DNA from: Myxocyprinus asiaticus | Taxonomy: Eukaryota > Chordata > Actinopteri > Cypriniformes > Catostomidae | Assembly: GCF_019703515.2 (NCBI RefSeq) | Contig: NC_059374.1 | Coordinates: forward strand, 12,870,245-12,934,244 | Direction of reading: 5' to 3' | Length of the DNA stretch: 64,000 nt | Notes under the pieces: generated by a model | Seen by the model: only the letters and a program-made list of their open reading frames with translations | Database searches by the model: none | Told to the model about the DNA's origin: nothing | Translations under genes and position numbers: made by a program | In this document: one piece after another, positions 11,061 to 22,734 of the stretch | Layout of the letters: each line of letters opens with the position of its first letter | Position numbering within the stretch: position 1 is the stretch's first letter

Positions 11061-12141
11061 TAGGGTTGTTAATCGGTTAATTAAAAAAATTCTAATAATA
11101 ATTACATGATATGCTGATTAATTAATCAAATTAATCACATATATTCTGTTTTATTTATGGCTGTCAATCGATTGAATCAATAACAAAAAATTACATGATA
11201 TTGATTAATTGGACAAATTAATCACATATATTCAGTAATATTTAGAGTTGTCAATTGATACATTTTTGTACAAAATTAATTACATGATATGCTGATTAAT
11301 CAGATTAATCACATATATCAATATTTGCTGAAAAAAACCCAAATAAATATAATTCAATATAATAATCAAAAAACTTAATTATAAATCTAATATTAATTTA
11401 TAATAATATAATAATATCAGATAATTCAAAGATAATTCACATTATTGTGGCAGATGAGCACAGCATTGATTAGACAATACAAAAAGTGGCTTTAGAAGTC
11501 AATATATTGTTTTATTTCCATATCATTGAACATAAGCCTTCAGTCTGAGGTAGACTTACGTGATGTTATGGGATGCATTTTTGCTTTCCATCTGTACATG
11601 CATAGCTTTTGGTGTGTCTCTGTGTGGTCACGTCATGTTTTACTGGTTTTCAGCATCTCAATCCATGAACTTTAAAAAGGTGTCTCACGACCCCTGCACT
11701 CCGCTCTGTCCAACTGTCTTTTGATCAGCTGTGGGTTTGTTGTCTGTACAGCTGCGCGTTACCTTCATAACCGGTCCTGCTCGACCTGCTTCGGGTGGGA
11801 TTCGATCTGGGGTCTCCGGCATGGGAGGCGGGCAGGCTAACGAGGAGGCTAAAGGCTACTGCCTCTAACGTCAGTCGCTAGTGTGCCTCTTGAGGCCAGG
11901 GGAGTGAGGTTTACCCACTGCACAGCTACCTATCAGCTGGCTACCGTTATACCTGTACAGCTGGAATTGTGCTTACTGCCCCCTGCTGACTTTAAATAAA
12001 AATTAAAAAAACATGGAGGTGGCACTTCAAGCTTGAATAGCTCAGATGGAATGAAAAATGTCTTATTACGGTTATTTTTTAATGCACTATTTTAAGCTGT
12101 ATCACTAATCACACTGAATTAACACATTTAATCAACGGCCT
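11061..12141. mobile_element. AT-rich DNA transposon with a triplicated left end
   Basis: The left end occurs three times in tandem (about 11061-11157, 11158-11243 and 11244-11330). Each copy has a GGCTGTCAATCGAT-like start, ACATGATAT, and ATTAATCACATATAT. The right end near 12105-12141 carries an inverted-like TTTAATCAACGGCCT. The middle includes AATTCACATTATTGTGGCAG and a SINE-like insert near 11770-11900. No transposase is visible. The superfamily is not certain; hAT is possible. Confidence 0.5.
11770..11900 (-). repeat. tRNA-like SINE relic
   Basis: Read on the minus strand, a B-box-like AGATCGAATCCCACC follows CCTCCCATGCCGGAGACCCC, which resembles the head of tRNA-derived SINEs. The A box is weak and the ends are not defined, so this is only a possible SINE head inside the AT-rich transposon. 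Confidence 0.4.
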
Positions 12142-12570
12142 GTTTCCCTTGGAAATACGTCACATTATGAAAGTAAAATGGGTTGCGAACACCGTTTCAC
12201 GTTGACTTTAAGGTCACTGCAAAGCTTTTTGAGACCAAACCCCCACTCTGTGGCAACAGAGGGTTGTTTAAAGAGCTGTAACATTGTATTTGATCATAAG
12301 ACTGTGTTCTGCTGCTGTTTAGATGAGAGGGGACTATGGTAGAGAGAGAGAGTGTGTGTAAACTGAGGGAGGGAGCATGTTGGGTGAAGTGTCTTCCTCT
12401 CCCCTACTGTGGTGCGACAGATGACTGAGCTGTTGGGGCTCTCCGGATGGTTGCTGACAGGACTGTATTTCACAAGAGCTGTGTGTACCATAGAGCCTCT
12501 GTCATCTTACACTGCGTTCTACATTCAGTTTGTGTGATCCTGGAGCATGGAGTTATTTTGGAGCAGTGTA
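12142..12570. other. Unassigned, non-repetitive stretch
   Basis: GA-rich near 12340-12400, otherwise balanced in composition. Frames on both strands show no known domain. Confidence 0.35.
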
Positions 12571-12574
12571 GGGA

Positions 12575-13035
12575 AATATTAAAAGTATATTTCACCCTAA
12601 AATGAGAATTCTGTCATCAATTACTTACCCTCATGTCATTGTACACCTGTTTGATTTTCTTTTTACAGTGCAACACAAAAGGATATATTTTGCAGAATGT
12701 TGGCACTGCACTTTTCCATACAATGAAAGTTAATGGGGACGTGTGCTGTCGAACCACCAAAATGACAAAAAAAGAACCATAAATGAATTATATACAACTT
12801 TTAAGTGTTTTGAATGAGTATATAGTGCATTAAGACACGTCACACCAGGTTTGACATCAATAAAATAAAAATTTGGCTTTTCTTTTGATGCTTTTTTTGT
12901 CATTTCTGGAGCTCGGAAGTCCCAGTCCCAATTAATTTTCATTGAATTGAAAAGAGCAGGTAGGCTGTTCTGCAAAATTACTCCTTTTGTGTTTGACAGA
13001 AGAAAGTCATACAGTTTGGAGGGTGAAAGAATTGA
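12575..13035. mobile_element. MITE with GTATATTTCACCC / GAGGGTGAAA ends
   Basis: The left end reads TATATTTCACCCTAAAATGAGAATTCTGTC and the right end CATACAGTTTGGAGGGTGAA, a rough inverted pair. The right end abuts the truncated LINE that follows. It belongs to the broad cyprinid group with TTCACCC-type ends but is distinct in its body from the hairpin MITE family. Confidence 0.55.
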
Positions 13036-13059
13036 TTATTGTGATTATTATTACTAACG

Positions 13060-14540
13060 CTGTCATAGGTCATGAAGAGCTAACAAAACTTATCGAAACA
13101 TCAAAAGCCACAACATGTATGTCAGATCCAATACCAACTAAGCTCTTAAAAGAGATATTCCCTGTAATCTCAGAACCTCTTATTAATATTATTAACTCCT
13201 TGCTATCCTTAGGACATGTCCCAAGAAACTTTAAAATGGCAGTTATCAAACCACTCATTAAGAAGCAACAGCTTGAACCTGGAGAATTGGTTAATTATAG
13301 ACCGATTTCAAATCTCCTGTTTATGTCGAAAATACTAGAAAAGGTAGTGTCCTCCCAACTATGTTCAATTCTTTAGAGAAATAGTATATATGAACAATTT
13401 CAGTCTGGATTTAAGCCCCATCACAGTACAGAGACTGCATTTATCAGAGTTACAAATGACTTGCTCTTATCGTCTGATCGTGGCTTCATTTCTCTCCTAG
13501 TGCTTTTAGATCTTAGTGCTGCCTTCGACAACATAGATCACGACATTCTCTTGAATAGGCTTGAGAATTATGTTGGCATTTGTGGATTAGCATTAGCATG
13601 GCTTAGGTCCTATTTAGCAGACCGCTACCACTTTGTCTGTCAAACAAAAGTTAAGTATGGAGTGCCACAGGGATCAGTTTTAGGGCCTCTGCTTTTCTCC
13701 TTATATATATATATTTCCCCTGGGAGATATTATCAGGAATCGTGGAATAAGTTTCCACTGTTATGCCGACGATAGCCAACTTTATGTCTCTTCAAAATCC
13801 GACAAAATTTCACAATTCTCCAAATTAACAGTGTATCAATGAAATCAAAGATTGGATGGCCAGAAATTTCCTTCTACTCAATTCCGAAAAAACAAAGGTA
13901 CTAATTATTGGACCAAAAACCTCTAAAAATAAGCTGCTAAAATATAATTTGACTCTCAATGGATGTACTGTTACATTGTCTTCTACAACGAAGAACTTAG
14001 GTGTTATATTTTATACCAATCTGTCCTTGAAAATCAAATTTCCAATGTTTGTAGAACAGCATTCTTCCACTAATATTGCTGTTATGACACATGCTCTCTG
14101 TTGCTGGTGCCGAGAAACTAATTCATGCGTTCATGACCTCAAGACTAGATTATTGTAATGCATTACTGGGAGGATGTCCAGCAAGTTCAATAAATAAACT
14201 TCAACTGGTTCAAAATGCAGCAGCTAGAGTGCTGACTAGAACCCAGAAATATGATCATATTAGCCCCATTTCATCATCGTTACATTTGCTACCTGTTAAC
14301 ATTTCGTATTAATTATAAAATGTTGTTAACTACTTACAAAGCTTTGAATGGTCTAGCTCTGCAGTACTTAAGTAAACTTCTACGATCACAGAATTCTGGC
14401 CTGTTAATAGTTCCTAGAATATCAAAATCAACAAAAGGAGGTAGATCCTTTTCCTATTTGGCTCCTAAACTATGGAATAGTCTCCCTAACACTGTTCGGC
14501 ATGCAGAAACACTCAGTTTAAGTCTAGACTAAAGACTCAT
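13060..14540 (+). pseudogene. Reverse transcriptase of an L2/CR1-group LINE (5' truncated, broken)
   Basis: The translation shows the fingers motif LVNYRPISNLLFMSKILEKV, then [20 protein letters not shown] with the first catalytic Asp, [16 protein letters not shown], and CYADDSQLY with the YADD pair near 13760. These are reverse transcriptase blocks of L2-like non-LTR retrotransposons, which copy their RNA at a nicked target. There is a stop near 13375. A frameshift near 13715 coincides with a short TA repeat, and further shifts occur near 13840, 14100 and 14260. The endonuclease domain is missing, consistent with 5' truncation. Confidence 0.88.
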
Positions 14541-15125
14541 CTATTTAGCCAGGCATACACCTAATTTATCCAACAACTCACAATTAGGCTGCTTTAGTTA
14601 GGTCTGCCAGAACCCGAAACATTTATCATGATCTATAACTCAGCAAAAAATGTAATAGCATCTACGCTAATATTATTCTATTTGTTTCCCTGTCTCAACC
14701 TCGGGATTCATATCACAATGGCCCTTAAAACGTACTTAGTTTACTCATTTTAAACCATGACTTGCACTGCACACAAATAACTAGTATTGGCATTATATGC
14801 TGTTAAGCCAGATGGGAACTGGCCCCCACAGTGAGCCTGGTTTCTCTCAAGGTTATTTTTCTCCATTAACCAACATCTTATGTAGTTTTGTGTTCCTTGC
14901 CACAGTTGCCTTCAGCTTGCTCACTGGGGTTCTAAATATAATTATTATTTAATTATTTATTTTTATCCACAATTTACAATCATATTTAATCTAACTACAC
15001 AATGATGACTCTAAGACTTTCTAGATATTAGTTTCATTTTCTGTTAATGCATGATTTTCTGTGAAGCTGTTTTGAAACGATGTGTGTTGTGAAAAATGCT
15101 ATAAAAATAAAAATGACTTGACTAA
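14541..15125 (+). repeat. 3' UTR and tail of the L2-type LINE
   Basis: The non-coding segment runs from the end of the RT relic to a terminal AATGCTATAAAAATAAAAATGACTTGACT-like tail at about 15080-15125. This short terminal motif, without long poly(A), is typical of L2-group 3' ends. Confidence 0.65.
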
Positions 15126-17430
15126 TAAATTGTATTTTGTACTGAATATTAGAGTCTTTTATCATATTGCAATCAGCTTTTACAAAACCATATCATGTCG
15201 TGCTTAAGAAAAGCCCTTACCTACCATACAATTATTGTAGTGCATAGCTTTTCATGGCTTACTTGCTTTAAAACACTCCCATAGGCCCTGAATCTTTCTG
15301 CCCACTGTGATTCATGGTAAATATATCAATTAAAACTCTTCTATACATCATCTTAAAGAGCTCTGAATTGTTTTAATGATTCACCTTCACCTCAGACATT
15401 CCCATTTCTTCTAACCCGTGCAGTTAAGTTCCATAAAAGAGAAGTTCCATGCTACATAAATCAGCTATGAAACAAATTTTCTCCACTACTGCTTCTTTCA
15501 TTTTAAGGTTGGCTGTGCAATAACAATCCCCTTATGTCAGCACACTTTAATTTGTGGAGTGCTGAGTGTGAGGTCATCCAGTGGTGTGCCTTGTTGGCCC
15601 TGTGCTGCTGAAAACAAGGACTTAACAAACCAAAGAGTTGAAATAACACTTCCTATCTGTCCTTTAGCAGAGCAGACTTCCAGTTTGACTGAAACAAATC
15701 TCTGCTGAAGTGGGACATTCCATCACGAGCCACCTCTTTCTCTTTTTCTCTCTCTCTCTAAATTCACAAGCTCTCTCTGCCTCCATTTCTATTTTTTTTC
15801 TCTCTGTGGAAAATGTATTAAACAGCTGTGCAACGTTTGTGTGCGTTATTTCAGCGCAACCTGCATCTTAATCACTAACCACCCACAATACAGTTTAATC
15901 AGTTGCTAAATGTGCTGAAATAGTGCTGCGCCTTGATTATTTAAAGACATTGTCATTATTTTTATTGCAAACTTGCCTCGTTTCATGCAATTAGAACATA
16001 TTTCTATTCAACTTCCTGAGGTCATTTTCCATTTCCCTTTATGATTTGTAGTAGCACCTGATAACCATGTAAATAAAGCAATTTCATAGAACAGTAAATA
16101 GTTTGCCTAAAAATCTATGTCCTCATAAGGGGACAGCAGGTCTATGTTTTGGAATTTTTCATTAATACCAAGCAAAAAGTCAGCTTTGTGTATCAAATGT
16201 TTTTCTCTTCTTTAGCAACAAAATCTTAATGTTCTCTCACTTCATTGTCAAACAAACAAGTGGTAGACAGTGCTGTAGCATTTGTAAAATCAGAAATGAG
16301 CTTAATCAATTCTGAATCAAAGTAATGGTTAACAGAGTGCAATGGCTGCCAACCATGTTGAAATCTAATTAAATTAATAAATTCTGAATCTATGTACTGT
16401 CCAACATAGTTGAATAACTGCCAATCAAGGTCGATCAGTGCAAAATGACATCTGCAGCCTGGAACTGAACCCCTAACCTGTGAATGCACTTGACTGCATA
16501 GGACAGCTTAAGGCAGCTGCCTTGCTACCTGATCAGTTAATGGCTTAACCTACAGCATTTTGTATGAATGCACTGATCTCAGAACAGTTTGAAAGGTACC
16601 TTATTTTCATCCAACCTTCGTATCCAGCCTCCGAAGGCAGCATTTTCGGACGCAGCCATTGATTTCCAATGGTGAACACACTCACTGGGTCTTGGGTTTT
16701 TCATAAATAAAGTCCCAATGTCCTCGTAAGAGGACAACATGATTAAAAGTTTGCTCTCTCCTGATAAATCACTGAAATTTTAAAATGAGCACATCAGATG
16801 AAACTACAGATGTTACTCTTTTGACAAAAACAAATTTCAATGTAAAAAAAAATAAATAAAAGCAAGGTAACTGTTTTATATTATTATTAATATAATAATA
16901 CTCGGTTATTTGCAAGGGTTCACAAACGTTATATGTCAGGATTCAGGAATAAAGAACGTTTATTGCATTGGATATGTGTCAAACACTACTCAAAATAGCA
17001 GGGAATAAAGTCCACATTGAGCTTTGAACTTAAATATCACAATACATAGAACTTTAAATGACAAAATCAATTACATTAAAGTCAAACAAAAATAATCAGA
17101 CTGTCACTGTCTGCAACATAGAATTCTAAATTAACAGAATATACGTAATTTAATTTGCTAAACCTGAAATGCGCTCTGCCCGGGCATGTTCACATATCTG
17201 CAAGGCAGCTAACGTTAGAATTGTCATGTGGAGTTACACTGCTGATATTTATTAGCCTCTTCGGGATATTTTGATTTTTAAATGGTTTAGCACTTATTGT
17301 CTGCACACCAGAGCAAAAGGGGAAAACACATAAGCTTACTGTTTATCAAGCGCTGAAACTTTGGAATTATGTGTAACAGTCTACCAGTCACATGAACACA
17401 TGCAGCGCAATGGATTCGAGATATGTTTAT
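15126..17430. other. Mostly unique DNA, possibly with conserved non-coding sequence
   Basis: Long parts, especially 15500-15740 and 15840-16060, show no repeat signature and have balanced composition, as conserved non-coding DNA often does. Positions 16095-16140 and 16700-16735 share a short GTCCTC..TAAG.GGAC palindromic word. A CT-rich run lies at 15735-15800. No exon is recognised. Confidence 0.35.
16440..16560 (-). repeat. Possible tRNA-like SINE relic
   Basis: On the minus strand GGTTCAGTTCC resembles a Pol III B box and AGGTAGCAAGGCAGCTGCC lies upstream at a plausible A-box position. The structure does not fold as a clear tRNA cloverleaf by eye and has no defined ends, so confidence is low. 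Confidence 0.28.
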
Positions 17431-17632
17431 TAAAAAAATATATTTTTAACTTGACACGGTGTCTAAAAAATACGACAGTCTTGCGACAGACATTGAAAAA
17501 ACCATGAGATGCCACGCGATGTTCAAAGATGTCCATCCAGCGTGTTTAGATAGAAAGACAATTGGTAAAACAGCACAGATGCACGTGTGAACAACTCCTA
17601 ACTCGCCCTGTACTTGATAAACTGACCCGAAC
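17431..17632. repeat. Dispersed repeat fragment related to 380-520
   Basis: TTTTTAACTTGACACGGTGTC, followed by a GAGATGCCACGCGATG-like word and CAGCACAGAT, follows the same order as AACTTGACACGACGTC...GAGACATGGCGCAATGG...AGCACAGATT at 383-486. It is the local copy into which solo LTR 2 inserted at its right edge. Confidence 0.5.
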
Positions 17633-18623
17633 TGTCATGGTCATGTCACTTTGTCAGGTTGGGTTTTTGTCTGACAGGATCCTGACATCATCATTCCCTG
17701 TCTGTCAATGTGTTTCATGTACGTTCTTTGTGTGAGCGCACGGGTCTGGTTGTGAGTTACCGCCGTGCACTCATCGGTTGGTCTTGTTCGTGTCTGGAGC
17801 ATGGTGTCTGGATCCTGACTTCCTGTCTGGTTCGGTTTCGGTCTGTATCAGGATCCGGACACTCATGCTCCATGTTTTGTTTGTTTTGGTCTAATTCTGT
17901 TGACGTTTCCCTCATGTGTTTCAGGTGCCGCTGGCACGTGGAATCAGCATTTCCATGGGAACCCTGATTGTTTCCATGGGAATGCTGATCACGCCAACTT
18001 TCAGATGGTGAGCAGCACCTGTCCCTTGTTTGTTCCTGCTTATTTTATTCCCCTCGTGTGTCGTGTCCTTGGCTGGATTGCTGAATGTAGTTTAGTGCAT
18101 GAATGTAGTCTGTAGTGATCGTTTGTGTGTTATTATAGAAATCTGTTTGATGTGAAGTACTTACCTCACACTCTCTGCCTAGTTGGTCCTGTCTCATGTA
18201 TCTGTTTGGTTGCCTGTCTCTGCCCGTGTGTCGGGAGTGGGGTTGCCTTCTAGTTTGCTGTACATTTGTTCTCTGCTCTCAAGAGTCTTCAACGGAGGAC
18301 TTCTCGTCTCTGCCCGCATGTCAGGAGAGTGATTGCCTTCCAGTCTGCTGGCCGTTGTTCTCTGCATCTCACTATGCTTCAACAGAGGATTCCTACGAAT
18401 CTGCTCCTGACTTCCACAATGCACACACTCGCCAACGAATACACTATTCATGGATTTTCCCATTGCGCGGCCACAGCATGCATGCATCCTCAAACTCCTC
18501 CCCGCAACTGCAGCCGGTGCCAGGATCCTCAGTCTTTGCCAGCACAGTGGAAGTTAATATTTATTTTTAATAAATCCTTTGAACTGTTCCTCTGCTCTTG
18601 GGTCTCGCTCTTGCTTTCTGACA
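17633..18623 (+). mobile_element. Solo LTR 2 with perfect 5-bp target duplication
   Basis: The LTR begins TGTCATGGTCATG and ends CTTTCTGACA. The flanking pentamer CGAAC occurs exactly at 17628-17632 and 18624-18628. A poly(A) signal AATAAA sits at 18569-18574. It shares a block near 17800-17880 with solo LTR 1 but is otherwise divergent. Several open frames up to about 129 codons cross it, but none resembles a protein; they follow from its low stop density. Confidence 0.85.
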
Positions 18624-18628
18624 CGAAC

Positions 18629-19130
18629 ACTGACCAAAACCCGACGGTTTCTTAGGTCCTGTCGGGCTCGGGTTGTGTTGCAGGCCTCTACTGCACGTGA
18701 ACAATTTCCGAATTTTGGTATTTAAAAACAGGCATATCGAATGGTTCACTGAATAACGGGACGAGTACATCCCTAAATTTAACCTTTAAATGAAAGCCTA
18801 GAGTCTCCTGATGTGAGAACAGTCGGTTTAAATTAATTTAAATTATGTATAAGTTACAGGGAATCCAAAATTCAACATCCTCATATAAGGGGTCGCTCAA
18901 GGTTAAAAGAGATGCTTGTGTACATTTTCTATTGATCATGGCAGCAGTAATTAATCAAATGATGATCAAATGATGGAACAGACCATTGTAACCAGACATA
19001 TAAACAGATGTGCTGTGAAGTTGAGCACATTTAGTACTTTAAAGAGTCAATTCAGGTCTGGATCACAGTGGTGGAGTGATGCTGTATGCCAGGTAATGGT
19101 AGTCTGCTTTATCTTCCACAATACAGGACT
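18629..19130. other. Unassigned spacer
   Basis: A short CATCCTCATATAAGGGGTC word near 18877 resembles those at 16100 and 16715. Nothing else is recognised. Confidence 0.35.
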
Positions 19131-19135
19131 CAGAA

Positions 19136-19845
19136 CCAACCCGCAAGATTGGAATTGCGCAGTGCAAATTGCGTTTTACAGAGCGGTTATCTGAGTTATC
19201 ATAGACTTTGTTAGTTTGAACCAGTCTGGCCACTCTCTGTTGACCTCTCTCATCAATAAGGCATTTCCATCTGCAGAACTGCCGCTCACTGGATGTTTTT
19301 TGTTTTTGGCACCATTCGGAGTAAATTCTAGAAACTGTTGTGCGTGAAAATCCCAGGAGATTAACAGTTACAGAAATTCTCAACCCAGCCCATATAGCAC
19401 CAACAATCATCTATGGGATTATCTAATCAGCCAATTATGTGGCAGCAGTGCAGTGCATAAAATCATGCAGATACGGGTCAGAAGCTTCAGTTAATGTTCA
19501 CATCAACCATCAGAATGGGGAAAAAATGTGATCTCAGTGATTTGGACCGTGGCACGATTGTTGGTGCCAGATGGGCTGGTTTGAGTATTTCTGTAACTGC
19601 TGATCTCCTGGGATTTAGTATTTACTCCGAATGGTACCAAAAACATCCAGTGAGTGGCAGTTCTGTGGATGGAAATGCTTGTTGATGAGAGAGGTCAACA
19701 GAGAATGGCCAGACTGGTTCGAACTGACAAAGTCTATGGTAACTCAGATAATCTGGGCAAGTACAATTTGAGGTCAGAAGAATAGCATCTCAGAATGCTA
19801 TTCTGAGATGCAGGTTGGTGCTGTTTTGGCGGCACGGGGGGGACC
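19136..19845. mobile_element. Foldback Tc1-type relic, locus 1
   Basis: A minus-strand segment (19136-19412) encodes a Tc1-like helix-turn-helix fragment: MIVGAIWAGLRISVTVNLL, then GFSRTTVSRIYSEW. It abuts a plus-strand segment (about 19416-19845) that starts in the 5' leader and encodes MGKKCDLSDLDRGTIVGARW and SISVTADLLGFS. The two partial copies lie head to head around the junction ATTATCTAATCAGCC. No catalytic DDE region is present. Locus 2 at 49161-49728 has the same junction in the opposite orientation. Confidence 0.8.
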
Positions 19846-21305
19846 TAATTGAAATGTTTAGGAGAAGAGAAGTGAGAGGAAAGAGATGGGATTAAACGAC
19901 AGAGGAGTAAGACAAAAGCTCACAGTAGTGTTGGGTTCGAGTCCACTTTAGTCGAGTCCGAGTCAAGTCCGAGTCTTTAAACAATCGAGTCCGAGTCGAG
20001 TCCAAGTCCAAAAGGGGCCGAGTTGGTCTCAAGACTGAGTCCATAACAGGCCGAGTCCGAGTCGAGTCCGAACTAATCTGTTCATGAATCTGAATTAAAA
20101 TTGTAACCGTAAACTCAAAATCAATTTTAAGCTTATTTTAACCTTCACAACTAAGAAAAACAATTTGTCAATATAAATGCAATAAAAACACCTCTGTTGC
20201 ATTTCATATAATCATTTTATGATTATTATCCTGCTGAACAAACTTCAAATTGGTTTCAGAATGAAAGCATATGCTTTAGGTGTATGAAGACAAAATTGTC
20301 CTTCAACACACTTCTTATTGTGTTCTGTTGACTTTTTCAATTATTTGTTGATTTTCCCCTCCACTCAAACATAAACTAAAGAAAATGAAAGCTGCATTAG
20401 TCATTACAACCAGAGTTGTTATTATTTTGAATTTTAATGTAGTTTTTTTTTTTCTACTTCATTTTCAATTTGTTAATTCAATTTAGTTTAGTTCTATATC
20501 AAATTATGGGTGAAATACATGTAATGTAATTAATTAAATACATTTTATATATTTAATACATTTAATAAATGGTAATATTAAAACATTTAATAATGCCCAT
20601 AAATTAAACAGAAAATAAAAACAGAAAAGATCAGATACCATTAGAAATGTATTTTTATTCTACTACACTTCACACTTTTTAGTCCTCCTGCTGTGTCCAG
20701 GTATAGCCTGCTTCCCTAAAGTTAAGATAAAAATTTTTATGACAAACTCTCCTTAAGCTGACGTGTTGTTCTTTTCACATTATATTTAGTATGGATAATA
20801 GGTGAATAGAGACTTCTCCCCTCACTTATGTTCTTCATTGTATTTTCGTACTTTTTTGCCATTGAAACGCAAGTGCCAGCTTTACAGGTAACACAAAGAG
20901 GTTGCACTACAAATATGTAATGGACTGAGTTGTACAATTTGCATGGTCTATTTTATCTTTCATATTAGTTTAAATATCCCTAATACGTAGCATATTTGAT
21001 TTTGTCTCGCTGTAGTCAACTTTTTCAGTTAGAAATGGCTTTGCGTGGGGGGCACTGGTGAGCAGGCATGGAGTAAGTTGTGTTTTTGGTGAGCTCTGTT
21101 AAATTTCATTAAATTAATTATATTTTTGGCCGTTTTATTGCTTTAAATTGGCACTAAAACATTCTGTTGTAGCGCCTCTTGTTTTTTGAATAACTTTTTT
21201 TTTTTATTACTGCAGCACATAAATGGCAATAAGTCTGCGACAGTACAAATATACGGGGAAGAGTATTGCGAGTAGGCTGGCACCTCGTGCAGTGACCAGA
21301 AATCG

Positions 21306-22193
21306 ATGGAGAAACAAACTGAAATGGCGGATATGAAAGCAGAAATTCTGTCGCTGATGAGAAATGATATCCCTACGCTGCTCAGGGCTGAATTGAAAAC
21401 TGTTCTTGTGGACGAATTCAACAATATGAGGTCAGAATTACACGCCGTTAAAACGGATGTTGTCGGTAACATTGCGCTGTTGCGCTCAGATTTAGAAACT
21501 ATGAAAAAGACGGTAACCGATATAGAACACAGGTTATCTGCGTGTTCAGATGATGTGTCCTCATTACAAGCGTCTGTGAGTAAACTTGAAACAGCAGTTG
21601 TGGGTCTACAGGAGAAATGCATTGATATGGAGGGGAGGATGAGGAGGTCAAACATCCGTATACTGAACGTGGCAGAGGGGCCAGGTTCGAGCTCTCCAGC
21701 CTCAGTCTCAAAGCTGCTAAAAGACGTTCTTGGCATGGACAGGGAAGTGCTTGTGGACAGATCACATCGCGGTCTCCAGTCGAGGCAGAATGGGGGTAAA
21801 TCTCGAGTAATTGTGGCCAAACTGCATTATTTCCAGGACTGTGTCGAGATTCTACGCAGAGCCAGAGAGGCTGGACCCCTGCAATTCAAAGGATCCACAA
21901 TTTTCATATTCCCAGACTATCCTCCCAGCGTGGCTCGCGCAAGATCTACGTTTAATGATGTTAAGAAGTTGCTACGAGGCCGAGACGGAGTACACTACGG
22001 CATCTTTCACCCAGCGAAGCTTCGAATTACTCACAATGGCAATGAGGAGGAGTTTTGCGACCCAGTCGAGGCCATGGCGTATGTGAAGAGAAACATTGTG
22101 TTGGATAATGTTGCATACCAGATAAACTTGTCGAGGACAGATACAGCATACATATTTACACACACTTCACGTGTGTTTTCTTTTTTCTCTCTT

Positions 22194-22239
<46 letters not shown>

Positions 22240-22253
22240 CAGTTGGTGAGTAG
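21306..22253 (+). CDS. LINE L1-1 ORF1 protein, 315 codons, open
   Basis: This frame encodes an L1 ORF1-like RNA-binding chaperone that would coat the LINE RNA. Residues about 30-115 are heptad-like (LRSDLETMKKTVTDIEHRLS, then LQASVSKLETAVVGLQE) and should form a coiled coil for trimerisation. An RRM-like region follows, opening MEGRMRRSNIRILNVAEG, and a C-terminal domain lies around PPSVARARSTFNDVKKLLRG. The start is the first ATG after the 5' UTR (21306). The last codons run into a TC microsatellite (serine/leucine repeat), so the original stop may have been earlier. It is the only long open retroelement frame in the window without an internal stop. Confidence 0.82.
22199..22232. repeat. (TC)n microsatellite between L1-1 ORF1 and ORF2
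   Basis: About 34 bp of CT dinucleotides, extended on the left by interrupted T and CT runs from 22178. It encodes the terminal Ser/Leu repeat of the ORF1 frame. Confidence 0.95.
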
Positions 22254-22734
22254 ATGACTTTGCTGTGAATGTATTGTTTAATATTTAAAGATGTATGGCA
22301 TGGCACTACATTTTGCAGTAAGAAATGATTATTATTATTATTTATTTTATTTTTTTGGACATGTTAATATTCATTAATATGTAATTTTTTATTTTATTTT
22401 TGTAAAAGGACCACATTGCCTTTGAGACTAATATTGATAATAGGTTATACGCTCTTTATTTTTATTTTGACTAGGAGCGCCTGCTACACTGTGATTTCTC
22501 CATAACAAGCACTTAAATGCGTGGATGTCTTTTCAATGGGTTTGGGGTTCACTCTGTTCTTTCGGGTGAATGGGGGTGGGTTTTTACTGCACCAGATTCT
22601 TATTTTGCACTTTACTCAATCTGCATTTTTTCTGTTAATTTAGAGGAGGGACTACTGTTATACTTGCTCAGATCCTATGCGGTCATGGCTGGATTCTGTT
22701 TTTTTTTAAATAAGTAGATCAGCAGGCTGCAATA

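Noticed and set aside
18196..18655. Overlapping frames of 99-129 codons as a gene
   Set aside because: They fall within a solo LTR with exact target duplications, have no domain, and are open on both strands.
20737..20937. BED zinc finger of a hAT transposase in element B
   Set aside because: Only one CX2C pair and no matching His/Cys pair at the right spacing; too weak to call.
21143..21820. 225-codon minus-strand frame
   Set aside because: It is the antisense shadow of the L1-1 ORF1 coding sequence.
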